From NCBI GenBank assembly GCA_039707465.1, contig CM077643.1, positions 40,138,605 to 40,202,604 of the forward strand: 64,000 bases of DNA, in the 5' to 3' direction. This DNA comes from Rhabdophis nuchalis. Its lineage: Eukaryota > Chordata > Lepidosauria > Squamata > Natricidae. A program made the translations under genes and the position numbers. This document shows, in pieces, positions 1-11,113 of this stretch. The notes below the pieces were generated by a model. It had not been told where the DNA came from. It saw nothing but the letters and a program-made list of their open reading frames with translations, and ran no database searches. The number at the start of each line of letters is the position of its first letter. The first letter of the stretch is position 1.

Positions 1-640
1 TTGTTCAGCTGCCCAGAATCACAAACCCTGGTGGTTCTGCTCCATCAATAAATGGATCCTCTTTCCAATTAGCCTCCAGCCTCCATGTTGTCTCCAGTGC
101 CTTTCTCCTGGCTTGGAACTGAACCAGATGGATATTTCTTCCAACATTATGTTTCACATCCCTGTATAGTTTTGGACAAAATGTCCATCTGGGTTCAGTT
201 CCAAGTGGGGAAAAAGACACTGGATTCATGGACGGATGGTTTTAATGGTGGCCAGGACCACGTGGTTTGAGGTCCTGGTCAAAAAAGGCACATGGGTGAG
301 AGATAGATTTATACCCTCTGTTGGGCTTTGAATTTGAGCTTGTATTCTGATTGGTTCTTAGACTCCCATGGGGCCATGCGGGGGCAACTCTGTCCTGAGT
401 CCCAAACTTGGTTGACTCTTGTTGGGTGATGATGTAATGAAAAGGTTTTGGAATTCCTATTATGGCTCTGCCTGAAGGAGGCAGACCTTTGTTATGTAGA
501 ATAGACTGGCTCAGACCTTAATGGCCCATTGATAAAGGTGGGGGTTTGAGTTTCTGCCTCCCTTTTAGGGAAAATATCCTGCCCTTCTAGATTTCCTAAA
601 ATATCTCATTTTCCTAGGAGAGCGGTGGGTGCTAACTTCC
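1..640 (-). mobile_element. LTR-like promoter repeat, copy A
   Basis: Read on the minus strand, this stretch matches 60915-61560 over most of its length: a start near TTAGCACCC, a block reading CAATGGGCCATTAAGG, a CCAAT-type box (CCAATCAGAATA, rc near 345-356), then a TATA box (TATAAA, rc of 308-313). Downstream is a conserved block with CACTTGGAACTGAACCC. A CCAAT box about 40 bases upstream of TATA followed by a shared transcribed leader suggests the LTR of a retrovirus-like element. No LTR termini, TSD or pol gene were found, and the copy runs off the window edge. Within the leader, the block near 100-150 recurs inverted near 185-235. Confidence 0.4.
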
Positions 641-1786
641 TATAATAGTAAATACTTTTTCCAGAACTGGATAAAAGTTGCCATCTGTTAAAAGCATAGA
701 GTTTGAAGAGGCTATCAAGGCCATTGAATTAAATCTCTTGTTAGCCAAGGAATCCTATCTAACCATCAACCTCTGTCTGAACACATCAAGTCTACAGAAA
801 ACAAACAGCACTTGGGTGATCTGTTCCATGGCTGGAGCTGCTATTCCTTTTCTGATTGGCGTTTCTTTCTTATTTTTTTAAAACCATCCAACAAAAGTCT
901 ATGACTCCAGTTTTGTGATGGTTCATTGTTGACAGCTCCTTGATTGGCAGGTGCAATATGATTGCCTCCACGTTGGGATTAACTAAAAGAGTCAGAATTA
1001 GGTCATTGCAGGTGGGTGACATGCTCATCTTATTTCTTTCTTGATAATAGTTAATCAAAATACACAAGCCTCTTAAGATCTAGATTTAATTTGAATGCAG
1101 GGGAAACTGACAGAGGCAGGTGGATCAATCACCACCAACCCTATGCAGGAAGGAGGGAACTAGGAGACAAACAGACTCTAAGCAATCAAGCGATTTATCC
1201 GGCTGACATTTTTCAGGGGGGAAAAAAAACCGAGTGCATTTGTCTGAGACGCTGGTTCAGAGTTCCTCCAAATTGTCAAAGGGTTTCTGCCCTGTCATGA
1301 ATTTCCTTCCTCCAAATCTCACAATTTTGTCGCCCATTAATATTCTGAGCACTTTCAGGCATGCATGTAAATCAGCATGAATTAACTAATCGGTTTCCGA
1401 TTGCTGCTGTGTTGAAATTCCTCCAGAGACGTTGGTTGGGCTTTTTTTGGGGGGGGGGGGGGAACTTGCTTGTGTGCTTCCCCAAATTGTGGGAATTCCA
1501 CCTCCCCTCTGGAAAATGTTTAATGAAGGGTGGAGAATTTAGGAAGCCATTTTCATTCCGATGTACACATAGCCTCACAGTGCCACCCAGTGGCAAGTTT
1601 TGAGAACGGTGAGTCCACAGAGAGAAAAGAGGGATGGGAAGAAGGAAGGAAGAAAGGAAGGAGTTCTCTCTCATATTCCTAGAGTATAGATCTTAAAAAA
1701 ACTATTTTTTTCTATTGGCTATAATGACCAAATTAAGGAAAGATTTAATCGAAGAGTCTTAGAACTGATTTCTGTTTATTATAAAC
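641..1786. other. No recognised gene
   Basis: AT-rich sequence without a family I recognise. A 67-codon reading frame (678-881, plus) starts with a non-ATG codon and ends in a hydrophobic run; I see no support that it is a gene. A G-run lies near 1449-1461. Confidence 0.4.
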
Positions 1787-1921
1787 CAGGGATGTCCAAA
1801 CTTGGGAACTTTAAGACTTGTGGACTTCAACTCCCAGAATTCCCCAGCCAGCTATGCTGGCTGGGGAATTCTGGGAGTTGAAGTCCACAAGTCTTAAAGT
1901 TCCCAAGTTTGGACATCCCTG
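1787..1921. mobile_element. Palindromic hAT-type MITE with perfect TSD
   Basis: The 135-bp element is an almost perfect palindrome from CAGGGATGTCC to GGACATCCCTG, centred on AGCTATGCTGGCT. It is flanked by identical 8-bp direct repeats TTATAAAC (1779-1786 and 1922-1929), the TSD length of hAT transposons. It encodes nothing. Its core (CTTCAACTCCCAGAATTC) recurs in related copies at 7333, 41841, 50549 and 58939. Confidence 0.85.
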
Positions 1922-2154
1922 TTATAAACTGTAATGGATAGGAAGCTCAATTGCTTTTCCTCATAGGATTTCCCATCTGGCCCAGAATTTTATATTTTTT
2001 TCCAAACAAAAACCAAGTTAAAGACAGATTATTAGGGGTGGGGGGGATGTAAGAGTAGAAAATGACATGGTGGTACATCATAACCATCATTTGTTCATTT
2101 GCCCATAGACTTCTTCAGGTCTGTATATTGGCCTCATTGCAACATTGCAATGAA

Positions 2155-2877
2155 GACAGTATAGGTGGTACCTTGCTCAATAGTAGCAACTGGGAAAGGG
2201 ATCTTGGAGTCCTAGTGGACAACCATTTAGATAGGAGCGAGCAGTGTGCAGCAGCTGCCAAAAAAGCCAACATAGTTCTAGCCTGCATAAACAGAGGGAT
2301 AGAATCAAGATCACGTGAAGTGTTAATGCCACTTTATAGTACCTTGGTAAGGCCACACTTGGAATACTGCATTCAGTTTTGGTCGCCATGATGTAGAAAA
2401 GATGTGGAGACTCTAGAAAGAGTGCAGAGAAGAGCAACAAAGATGATTAGGGGACTGGAGGCTAAACCATATGAAGAACGGTTGCAGGAACTGGGTATGT
2501 CTAGTTTAATAGAAAGAAGGACTAGGGGAGACATGATAGCAGTCTTCCGATATCTCAGAGGCTGCCACAAAGAAGAGGGAGTCAAACTATTCTCCAAAGC
2601 ACCAGAGGGTAGAACAAGAAGCAATGGGTGGAAACTAATCAAGGAGAGAAGCAACTTAGAACTGAGGGGAAATTTCCTGACAGTTAGAACAATTAATCAG
2701 TGGAACAGTTTGCCTCCAGAAGTTGTGAATGCCCCAACACTGCAAGTCTTTAAGAAGATGTTGGATAGCCTTTTGTCTGGAACAGTATAGGGCTTCCTGC
2801 CTAGGCAGGGGGTTGGACTAGAAGATCTCCAAGGTCCCTTCCAACTCTGCTATTGTATTGTATATTATATTGTATTG
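2155..2877 (+). mobile_element. CR1 LINE, 3' fragment
   Basis: The fragment encodes the C-terminal end of a CR1 ORF2 (motifs [44 protein letters not shown]) in one frame to a stop at 2788-2790. A TGA at 2389-2391 interrupts it, where another copy in this window (39.3 kb) has CGA. The 3' UTR ends with TCCAACTCTGC and a (TATTG)n tail. The 5' side is truncated, as is usual for LINEs, so this is a dead copy. Confidence 0.85.
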
Positions 2878-2879
2878 AA

Positions 2880-4004
2880 GATGATTATCATCCAGAAATC
2901 TCTGACAAGGAGATTATATTGTGTATTGTTTGAGCTTGTTGTGCGGATAAGCAAATGAAGAATAATCTAAACAAGGTATGAAGCTCTACTTGTTAGAAGA
3001 CAAGGATTTCAAGAGTGGAACTGCATTTTATTCAAGATAAATAAACATCACTCCCGAAGACTCTGATTTGCAAGTTTTAACATCAGTAGGGGAAATGATT
3101 AAACATATATAGAATAAATGTATTCATTCTATTTAGTGGAATCAATTTATGTTTAATGCACTTGAAATTAATTACATATGAGTCTCTGTTTCGACTGTCA
3201 CTTTTCTTTTTAGTATGCCCCAATGGGAAAATGTAGCCTGCGGCATGCTACTCTGAGCAATGTAGAATTCGCATCTTTTTTTAAAAAAAAGTACATCTTT
3301 GCACAACAGGAACGATACAACTACATCCTGTTCCTAGCCAGAGCTGGCCTTCTCCATTTTCTGCTACAAATTGTTTGCAAGAGGCAGCACTGAGATATTG
3401 GTCTATGGAGAAAGGCTGAAATTTATTCATGAAAAATATTTCAGGCTTGGAAACATATCAGAACAGAAGAAAATTAATTTTGAGATCACATGAGGATGAC
3501 AGAGTAAGAGGGATCGTATAACATGAAATTAAGTTTCTGGGATTTATTTTTTTTAAAATGCATTTAGATGTAAATAGAATTTCATTTTCCAGTGATTGCT
3601 TTATGAAGCCCAATGTCTTATTTAATTAATCAGGGAAGTTTGCATTAGTGACAAACTCCCCATCAGATTACTTTAAAGGTGTCGGTTCTATGAAGATGGC
3701 ATTAATTGCAGCTCCATCAAGGACTTAATAAAGAGTTACAATATCTTCATTGGAGAAAAACATAAAGCGCGAGGCCCAAGAGGGCTAGAGTTTATCAGAG
3801 AATGCAATTTTCTAATTAGAAAATGCAGATGCTTCGGAGCATTTGAATGCACAAGCTAGCACTGTTATGCTTTTTAATCTGATGCCCAGCAATAAAGTAG
3901 TGAGACTCTAAGAGAGGGGTGGATGAGCATTTCAGCTGAGCATTTTAGCTGAAATATCGGCAGTGGTCCATCTGATTCTACTTCCTACCATTAGAACCTC
4001 CTTC
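2880..4004. other. No recognised gene or repeat
   Basis: About 1.1 kb of AT-rich sequence without a long reading frame or a repeat family I recognise. Confidence 0.4.
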
Positions 4005-4012
4005 ATCTAGTC

Positions 4013-4866
4013 CAGGGTGTCAAATTCAAGGCCTGGGGCGGATCCAGCCTGCGGGATGCTTAGATCTGGCCTGTGGGGCTGCCCTGAAAACAGCAAAGGA
4101 CCGGCCCATGGTGCCTCTGCCAGCAAAAACAGAGCTCAGGGGGCCACAGGCAGCCCTCCTGATTTTCGTTTTTGCTGGCAGACGGTTGCAGAAAGCCATT
4201 GGGAGCGCTGAAACTTGTTTTCACTGACAGAGGGCTTGAGCAATCACAGGTGTCCCTGACACAAGTGACGTCAAGCTGGCCATGCCCACCCTGGCCATGC
4301 CCCCCCCCCCCAAAGTCAAACACAACCCTGATGCGCAGTGGTGGGTTTCAAAAATTTTTAGAACCTCTTCTGTAGATGTGGCTGCTTTGTGGGAGTGGCT
4401 TGCTGGCCATGTGACCTGGTGGGAGTGGTTTGGCACCCATGTGACTGAGTGGGAGTGGCTAAGCAGTCATGTGACTGGGTGGGCATGGCCAACTTGTAAA
4501 ATGTGGTGAAACTCACTTAACAACGCTCTTGCTTAGCACCCAAAATGTTGGCTCAGAAACTCTGGCATTTGAAGCATGGAAGTCTTAAAGCTGTCAAGTT
4601 ACAAGACCCTTGCACCCCTAACCCTTTAGAAAAAAACCCCCAGGGGAGTTCAAACTTAACAGCTTTAAGACTTTGGACTTCAGCTCGCAGAATTCCTCCT
4701 CTCGCTCTTCATCTGGATGATGTGCGGACGGGTGCGGGGAAAAAGCTGGAACTGGTTCTAAATGGCACTGCAGATTTGTGGAACCTCTTCTATAGAAGAG
4801 GTTAGAACTGGCAGGAACTCACCCCTGCTCATGCAGCACTCAATGAAATTGAGTTTGACACCCCTC
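4013..4866 (+). mobile_element. hAT-type MITE, family A, interrupted
   Basis: The ends CAGGGTGTCAAATTC and TTGAGTTTGACACCCC match the family seen at 19257, 34077 and 44168. Flanks ATCTAGTC (4005-4012) and CTCTAGCC (4867-4874) agree at 6 of 8 positions, an aged 8-bp TSD. The interior holds the typical GGATCCAGCC and CTTAGATCTGGCC blocks. A family B MITE sits inside at 4336-4827. No transposase is encoded. Confidence 0.75.
4336..4827 (+). mobile_element. hAT-type MITE, family B, nested in family A
   Basis: It begins CAGTGGTGGGTTTCAAAAA and ends ACTCACCCCTG, with internal tandem GGGAGTGGCT motifs. The flanks CTGATGCG (4328-4335) and CTCATGCA (4828-4835) agree at 6 of 8. Uninterrupted family A copies read CTGATGCA here, so each flank has one change from a true 8-bp TSD. 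Family B copies also lie at 24236 and 60188. Confidence 0.7.
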
Positions 4867-4874
4867 CTCTAGCC

Positions 4875-5287
4875 TTTACAAATGGTAAATATGCTGTTTC
4901 TGAGAATGGGGTAATGATTAGGTAATGCTTTCTCTGAAAGGAGAAAAGGGATCAACCAAACAAGGCAGGGGAAGTGAATCTCATGTTTATTTCCCCCAGT
5001 TTTAAATGTCCCCCAGTTTTAAATGTCCCCGTTTTAAATGGCAGTCCAGATGTCTTTCTCAAAGGACAACAACTAAGATAGGCCGTTGCTGGGTGATGCA
5101 ACCAAATGGCATTTGAAGGCATCCATTCAACCGGTGATTTATTTTTTCAATCATTCCTTTTCAGCTAAATTGATCTCACGTAGGGGGGAAGGAGGAGGAG
5201 TGGATATGTTTACTGCCTTGAGTTATTTGTAGAAAAGACATTTCTTTCAAAAAAAATCTGAAAATGGAGGGAAAATAACAGGTTGTT
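4875..5287. other. No recognised gene
   Basis: Noncoding sequence; the only local structure is three tandem copies of CCCCAGTTTTAAATGT near 4995-5040. Confidence 0.4.
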
Positions 5288-5510
5288 AGAACCATCATGG
5301 CACACTGGTTAGATACAGCATTGCAGGCTAATTCTTCCAACTGCCAGCAGTTTGATCTCACCAGCTCAATATTGACTCAAACTTCCGAGGTCAGTAAAAG
5401 GAGGACCTAGATTGTTGGGGGCAATAGGCTGACACTGTAAACTGCTTAAAGAAAGCTGTAAAGTACTGTAAAGCGGTATATTAGCCTCTGCTATTGCTAT
5501 GATAGAACTC
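5288..5510 (+). mobile_element. tRNA-derived SINE (Sauria SINE type)
   Basis: A tRNA-like head (CACTGGTTAGATACAGCATTG, a decayed B box) is followed by the body block GACCTAGATTGTTGGGGGCA and GTAAACTGCTTA, ending in GCTATTGCTAT. The same order occurs at 21518 and 23000. In squamates such SINEs share their 3' end with BovB LINEs, which mobilise them. This copy has several deletions. Confidence 0.75.
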
Positions 5511-5591
5511 TGGTTTTCAGTAGAAGGAGAAAACAAAGTAACGATGGGTATTTGGTACAAAGGCTCAATAATATCACATTTGTCATGTCAT

Positions 5592-6172
5592 CAGAGGGAT
5601 AGAATCAAGATCACGTGAAGTGTTAATACCACTTTATAAGGCCTTGGTAAGGCCACACTTTGAATACTGCATTCAGTTTTGGTCACCACGATGTAGAAAA
5701 GATGTGGAGACTCTAGAAAGAGTGCAGAGAAGAACAACAAAGATGATTAGGGGACTAGAGACTAAAACATATGAAGAATGGTTAGACTAGAGGAACTGGG
5801 TATGTCTAGTTTAATGAAAAGAAGGACCAGGAGAGACATGATAACAGTGTTCCAATATCTCAGGGGTTGCCACAAAGAAGAGGGAATCAAACTATTATCC
5901 AAAGCACCTGAGGGCAGAACAAGAAGCAATGGGTGGAAACTAATCAAGGAGAGAAGCAACTTAGAACTGAGGAGGAATTTCCTGACAGTTAAAACAATTA
6001 ATCAGTGGGACAGCTTACCTCCAGAAGTTGTGAATGCCCCAACACTGGAAGTCTTTAAGAAGATGTTGGATAGCCATTCATCTGAAATGGTATAAGGCTT
6101 CCTGCCTAGGCAGGGAGTTGGACTAGATGACCTCCAAGGTCCCTTCCAACTCTGCTATTGTATTGTATTGTA
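5592..6172 (+). mobile_element. CR1 LINE, 3' fragment
   Basis: 5'-truncated CR1 starting at the GGGATAGAATCAAGATCACG block, with the ORF2 C-terminus, the TTCCTGCCTAGGCAGGGAGTTGG block and a (TATTG)n tail. Extra bases near 5780-5795 (GGTTAGACTAG) break the frame between the two halves of the ORF. Confidence 0.85.
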
Positions 6173-6473
6173 TCATTTAACTGATATGAATTGTGTAATG
6201 TACAGTGTAGCTAGCATATATTCCATCAATTGTGCAATGATAGGATGCTATTTGCCCCTCTTGGAAGTTGCAACATTCTTAAAAACATCTGGGCAATAGA
6301 TCAATGTTTTTTGCCATCCCCTCACATCCTGGACATAAATTGTTTCAACTTCTACCCTCAAAATGATGCTATAGGGCACTGCACACCGGAACAAGTACAC
6401 AAGGATAGGTTTTTTTCCTGAATGCCATCACTCCGCTAAACAACTAATTCCCACAACACTGTCAAACTATTTA

Positions 6474-7050
6474 TAATAATAATAATAAATTGAGATTTAT
6501 TAACCGCACCCTCTCCCCACAGGGACCCGGGGCGGTGCACAGGCATAATTAAAAACAATATACAATAATACAAACATTACTTAAAATAGAATTAAATAGA
6601 ATTACCCGTGCTAAAAATATAAAATTAAAAACCCATTAAAATTTGTAGTTAAAAGACAGAGAGAACTATTCAAGGCCGGCCAGTCGAAAGAGATGGGTCT
6701 TCAATTTTACACGGAAGGAGCGGAGGTCGGTGGTCGTTCTAATATCAGGGGGAAGGTCGTTCCAGAGGGCCGGGCCCGCCACAGAGAGCGCCCTTCCCCT
6801 GGGCGTCGCCCGCTGACAAAGTCTAGTGGACGGCACCCGGAGAAGCCCCTCTCTGTGGGAGCGAATCGGTCGTGAGGATGTGTGGGGCAGGATCCGATCT
6901 CGCAGATAGCTAGGTCCCGAGCCATGGAGCGCTTTGAAGATGATAACTAACACCTTGAAGCGCACCCGGAAGACGACAGGTAGCCAGTGCAGCTCGCGCA
7001 GGAGCGGTGTTACGTGGGCAAACCTAGAGGTGCCCATAATTGCTCGCGCA
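6474..7050 (-). mobile_element. L2 LINE, 3' fragment
   Basis: On the minus strand a 123-codon frame (7037-6666) gives the C-terminus of an L2 ORF2 (THVTPLLRELHWLPV-like start, KALHGSGPSYLRDRILPHTS, GPALWNDLPPDIRTTTDLRSF). It is followed by a 3' UTR with the GTGCACCGCCCCGGGTCCC block and an ATT-rich tail at 6474-6500. Confidence 0.85.
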
Positions 7051-7332
7051 ATTTACTTAGACTGTATTACTGTTCTTCTTCTCATCCTTCCTATTACCCA
7101 TCTCCTTCCACTTATGACTATAACTATGTTCTGGTATCTTTATGATTTAGATTGCTCTATTTCCTAATATGATTTGATTGCTTATTAGTATCCTATGATT
7201 ATCATTAATTGTTGTATCTTATGATTCTTGTGGGAATATATTTTTAAATGTACATTGAGAGCAAATGCACCAAAGGCAAATTCCTTGTGTGTCCAATCAC
7301 ACTTGGCCAATAAAGAATTCTATCTTCTATAA

Positions 7333-7446
7333 CAGGGGTCTCCAACCTTTTCAACTTTAAGTCTGAAGGACTTCAGCTCCCAGAATTCTCCAGCCAGCTT
7401 TGCTGAAGTCCTTCAGACTTCAAGTTGCAAAGGTTGGAGACCCCTG
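7333..7446. mobile_element. Palindromic hAT-type MITE with perfect TSD
   Basis: A 114-bp palindrome-like element from CAGGGGTCTCCAACC to GGTTGGAGACCCCTG, flanked by identical 8-bp repeats TTCTATAA (7325-7332 and 7447-7454). It shares the CCCAGAATTC core with the element at 1787. Half of a related copy lies at 24146-24194. Confidence 0.85.
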
Positions 7447-7947
7447 TTCTATAAGTCCCCCACTCCTCAAATAAAGTGGCAGGGAAAAGATTTTTTTTAT
7501 GCAATCTAATCTTGGAACTGTTTTCTCTATGCAAAGTTTGTCCATGTATTTTATTTTATAAATGTGGTGTCATATTATACTGTCAACATCGTTGTACAGC
7601 ATGTAGACCTTTTTTGTTGTTAATTAGTATAAGGAGGCCAAAATGCTCTCCCTTGAACCATTCGCTCTTATTCTGAATTCCGCATATTTTATAAAACGCC
7701 AAATCCTACTTAAGGTGAGATATGAGATAAGTTGTTAGAAACAGGGCATTAATAAACTGAATGTATAAAATTATCCCAGTTTTTAATCTCAGTCTCATAG
7801 GCCAAAGACAAAACAATGGCGATAGAAAACTTCATAGAATTTTAACTGTTGGAAAGATGAAAGCCTGTATCAAGGATTATATAGAGATGTGTACAGTGAT
7901 TCTAGTCTAGATCTCTAATTTTCTCCTCCACTTTTTCCATCCCTTGC

Positions 7948-8320
7948 TACCATATTTTTTGGAGTATAAGATGCACCTCCCCACTCCCAAAGAGCATGGA
8001 AGTGTTAGTGCATCTTATACACCGAATACAGCCATTTCTGGCCTCCCAAAGCCCCGCCCAGGCATCCCATTTTTGCGAAAAATGGGCCATTTTTCACAAA
8101 AATGGAAAGTTTTTCGCCTTCCCTCGGCCCCCAGCAGCCCTCTGCAGGCTTTAGCAGGGCTGGGGCAAGGCAAAAAAAGGGGCCTTTTTGCTTCTCTCAG
8201 CCCTGTTGAAGCCTACAGAGAGCTGCTGGGGGCCGAGGGAAGGCAAAAACTTTTTTTTTCTTACTTACCTCTTTGAAACCTTTTACACCTGTGCGTCTTA
8301 TAGTCCGAAAAATACAGTAA
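7948..8320. mobile_element. MITE with TA termini (mariner-like)
   Basis: Terminal inverted repeats of about 29 bases (TACCATATTTTTTGGAGTAT at the left; the right end, reversed, reads TTACTGTATTTTTCGGACTA) surround an interior with GC-rich inverted blocks (CTTCCCTCGGCCCCCAGCAG and its reverse). The TA at both edges suggests a Tc1/mariner-like TSD. The 110-codon frame inside (7944-8276) is a by-product. Confidence 0.65.
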
Positions 8321-8825
8321 TCTTGCAAACTTTCAGAAGACCAACTGGTCTCACTTAGCTTTGAACTAATAGCAGTATGGATGTATTAGCATGTTCTGCA
8401 CATTTTGGCTAGACACTGAAACCTTTGGTCCCAAATAAATGAAAGCCTTAAAAAAAAAAAAGGAGGTCCAAGAGTCCCCAGAACAGGAGGCCCTATCTGG
8501 TTTCATCTGCTCCTCCACCATTTCAGAAAGGTCACCCGCTCATAACTCTGTTATTGCTTGAAAGTGCCAGCTAGTTCCACACCTCTGGTGCATTAGGGCA
8601 AACCTCATCAGCAGAGTTCAGCAGCCGTTTTATAAATGTCAGCTCTTAAGGCTTACACAGGAAAGTTCATTGGTGCAGTAAAGCACTCGGTTGGCCTTTT
8701 GGATGGCAATGGAGTATTACATCCCAAAGGTCAGAGGGATACAGTTACATTATCAACATGGGAACAGGCAGGTTGATCAGTTCAGGGAGTCACCATCCTA
8801 ATTAATCCTTCATTACTGCTTAGGT
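8321..8825. other. No recognised gene
   Basis: Noncoding; a short A-run lies at 8450-8461. No family recognised. Confidence 0.4.
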
Positions 8826-8827
8826 CA

Positions 8828-9122
8828 TGGGAGGGAGGGAGAGAAAGGGAGGGAAGGAGGGAAGGAAGGAAAGAAGGAGGGAAGGAGGAAGAGGGAGGGA
8901 GAGAGGGAGGGAGGGAGGAAAGAAGGGAGGAAGGGAGAGGAAGGGAAAGGGGAGGGAGGGAGGGAAGGAGAGAAAGGAAGGAAGGAAAGAAGGAGGGAAG
9001 GAGGGAGAGGGAGGGAGGGAGGAAAGAAGGGAGAAAGGGAGAGGGAGGGAAGGGGGGAGGGAGGGGGGAGAAAGGGAGGGAAGGAGGGAAGGAAGGAAAG
9101 AAGGAGGGAGAGGGAGGGAGGG
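8828..9122. repeat. Purine-rich simple repeat (GGGA/GGAA)n
   Basis: About 295 bases with almost only purines on the plus strand, built from GGGA, GGAA and GAGA units. The long K/R/E/G-rich and P/S/L-rich frames on the two strands are artefacts of this repeat. Long mirror-like polypurine tracts of this kind can adopt triplex structures. Confidence 0.95.
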
Positions 9123-9707
9123 AATCTTCTAAACAACACTGGATCAGAGAAGCAAACCAAGAATTTTCCTCCTTTGGAAATAATAAAGAAATAATAATAA
9201 AGGCAGGTGCAGGTCAATGCTAACAATTTTTCACGAAGTCTTCCATTTTCCCCACATCAGAATAGATTTCTGATGATTACTTTAAAGACTATTTAAAGTA
9301 ATCATTATTATTTTTTCTGCTCGTTTAATAGCTTCATGATAACATCAATTATCTTCCTCCTATTATAACAGCCATTTTAGGAATAATAATCAACCTCTGG
9401 TATATATATAGAGAGACTTCGGAAAACAATGTAGCCATTGGTTTATAACCATTTCATATACTGTATATTTATATATACATGTGCACATCCATCGTGTTAT
9501 TCTCTTCTAGGGTTAGTAATGTTAGTAATGTAGAAAAGCAGAAGTGGTATTCAGCAGGTTCTGATCAGTTCTGGGGAACTGGTAGCAGAAGTTTTGAGTA
9601 GTCCGGAGAACCAGAAATACCACCTCTGACTGGCCCCCACTCCCATCTATTCTCTGCCTCCCAACTCCCAGCTGATCAGAGGAAATGGGGATCTTGCACT
9701 AACCTTC

Positions 9708-10036
9708 TGTTATGTTCTCCGCCCACGCGCAGACAGTCAGTCTGGGGAAATCTCTGCCCACGCACAGACAGTCAGTCTGGGGAACCAGGGCTGACCCGGA
9801 GGTTGGAGAAACTCTGTAACAGCCAGTTGCATCTGATTGGCCGAGACGTGAATGGCCGTCCAGACTCCCTGTCTAGGTTTCGTTTCTTCCACACTAGAGA
9901 AGCCTATAAAAGGCTATCATAGTTGTAAAGTGCCAGTTGCAATAATCTAATGATGTTCCTGTATATAGTTCTGCTGTTTGCAATAAACCTATTTATGACT
10001 AAGCCTGACTCGGACTGAATGCCTCGAAACTTAACA
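9708..10036 (+). repeat. 5' LTR of the gypsy element
   Basis: It runs from TGTTATGTTCTCC to CTTAACA (TG...CA termini). A tandem pair of about 36 bases with CACAGACAGTCAGTCTGGGG lies near the start. The TATA box is TATAAAA at 9905-9911 and the polyadenylation signal AATAAA at 9982-9987, giving a U3-R-U5 layout. The bases after the LTR (CTGCCGACAAGGG) occupy the primer-binding position but I could not assign a tRNA. Confidence 0.93.
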
Positions 10037-10134
10037 CTGCCGACAAGGGTTTGGGAGCAGGCCTAGTCTTTCCTCCGGCCGCACGAAGGGAGCCTTACGC
10101 TGTTCCAACTAGACGGTGAGGGACGACTGGCAAG

Positions 10135-11113
10135 ATGACAACTATGCCACCCTTCGCACCGTTCGACGCTACGAAAGAGCAATGGGCTTCCTTGCTGGCC
10201 CGTTTTGAATGCTTTTTGATCGCTAACGACTTCGGCGAGCTGTCTCCAGCACGGAAGCTCAGCATCTTCCTAGGGTGCGGCGGCCCCGAGCTCTTCACGA
10301 CCGCAAGAACCATCACCGCTCCAGCCGCGGTGCACGAGGTGCCTTGGGACGACCTCCTCGGCCGCCTCTGTGCGCACTACACTCCGGTACCGTCCAGAAT
10401 CGCGCACAGATACGCTTTCCGACAGTGTGTGCAGCAGTCAACCCAATCCATTGCACAGTTTCTACAGGTGCTGAGAGCGACGGCGATTCCCTGCGAATTC
10501 CCTGCTGCGTTCCTCGAAGAGTCCTTGCTAGAACAATTCGTCTGTGGTGTCAGGGACGTCCGCTTAAAACGCCGGCTCCTCGCCAAAACAACAATTACTC
10601 TGGAGCAAGTGGTGGAAGAGGCTGGCGCAGCCGAGTTGTCGGAAATCTCCACGTCCGACATGGGTCGCGCTCGCCCCCTGCTCTTTCCGTCTCCTAAGGC
10701 ATGCATGGTAGACGAGCTCGCACTGCTGGACGACTCCGACAACGAAGACCAGACCACCTGCATGCGAATTGCAGGACGAAAGGCTTGCCGGCCTTCCACG
10801 AATCGCCCCAGTCCCTGTTTAGGGTGCGGAGGGGATCATCAGAGGCCAGACTGCCCTTTCAAATCCTCCGTGTGCCGCCGCTGCGGCCGCAAGGGCCACC
10901 TGGCCGCTGTCTGCAGAGCCGCAAATCCAGCCACACCGTCTGCTGCGTCCACAGCCACCAGACCTCCGCCAAAACAACACGCCACTCCGCCGAAGCATCC
11001 AACTCACCGAGCGAACCCACCTTCCGACTGCTTCGCCCTCTCAGAAAATTCCCCGGTCGTCTGCTATGAACCTACATATAGTACGCGTCTCAAGACAGTG
11101 GTTTGTCTAGAGG
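10135..11113 (+). pseudogene. gag: gypsy gag (capsid and two zinc knuckles)
   Basis: The frame opens with ATG at 10135 after a 98-base leader. Residues 1 to about 180 look like a retrotransposon capsid (FARFECFLIA-type helices, LEQFVCGVRD). Two CCHC zinc knuckles follow: CLGCGGDHQRPDC (10816-10854, with three residues between C2 and H instead of four) and CRRCGRKGHLAAVC (10873-10914), which bind the element RNA during particle assembly. The frame runs on to 11238, but from the G-run at 11112-11117 the protease continues in another frame. A single-base change in this run best explains the break, so gag and pol may once have been one frame. The region is GC-rich compared with its AT-rich surroundings. 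Confidence 0.88.

Noticed and set aside
678..881. 67-codon frame with a hydrophobic C-terminus
   Set aside because: Non-ATG start, no promoter or splice context, no known family; chance frame is more likely.
8825..9226. Long frames on both strands (100-133 codons)
   Set aside because: They are translations of a polypurine simple repeat and have no domain.
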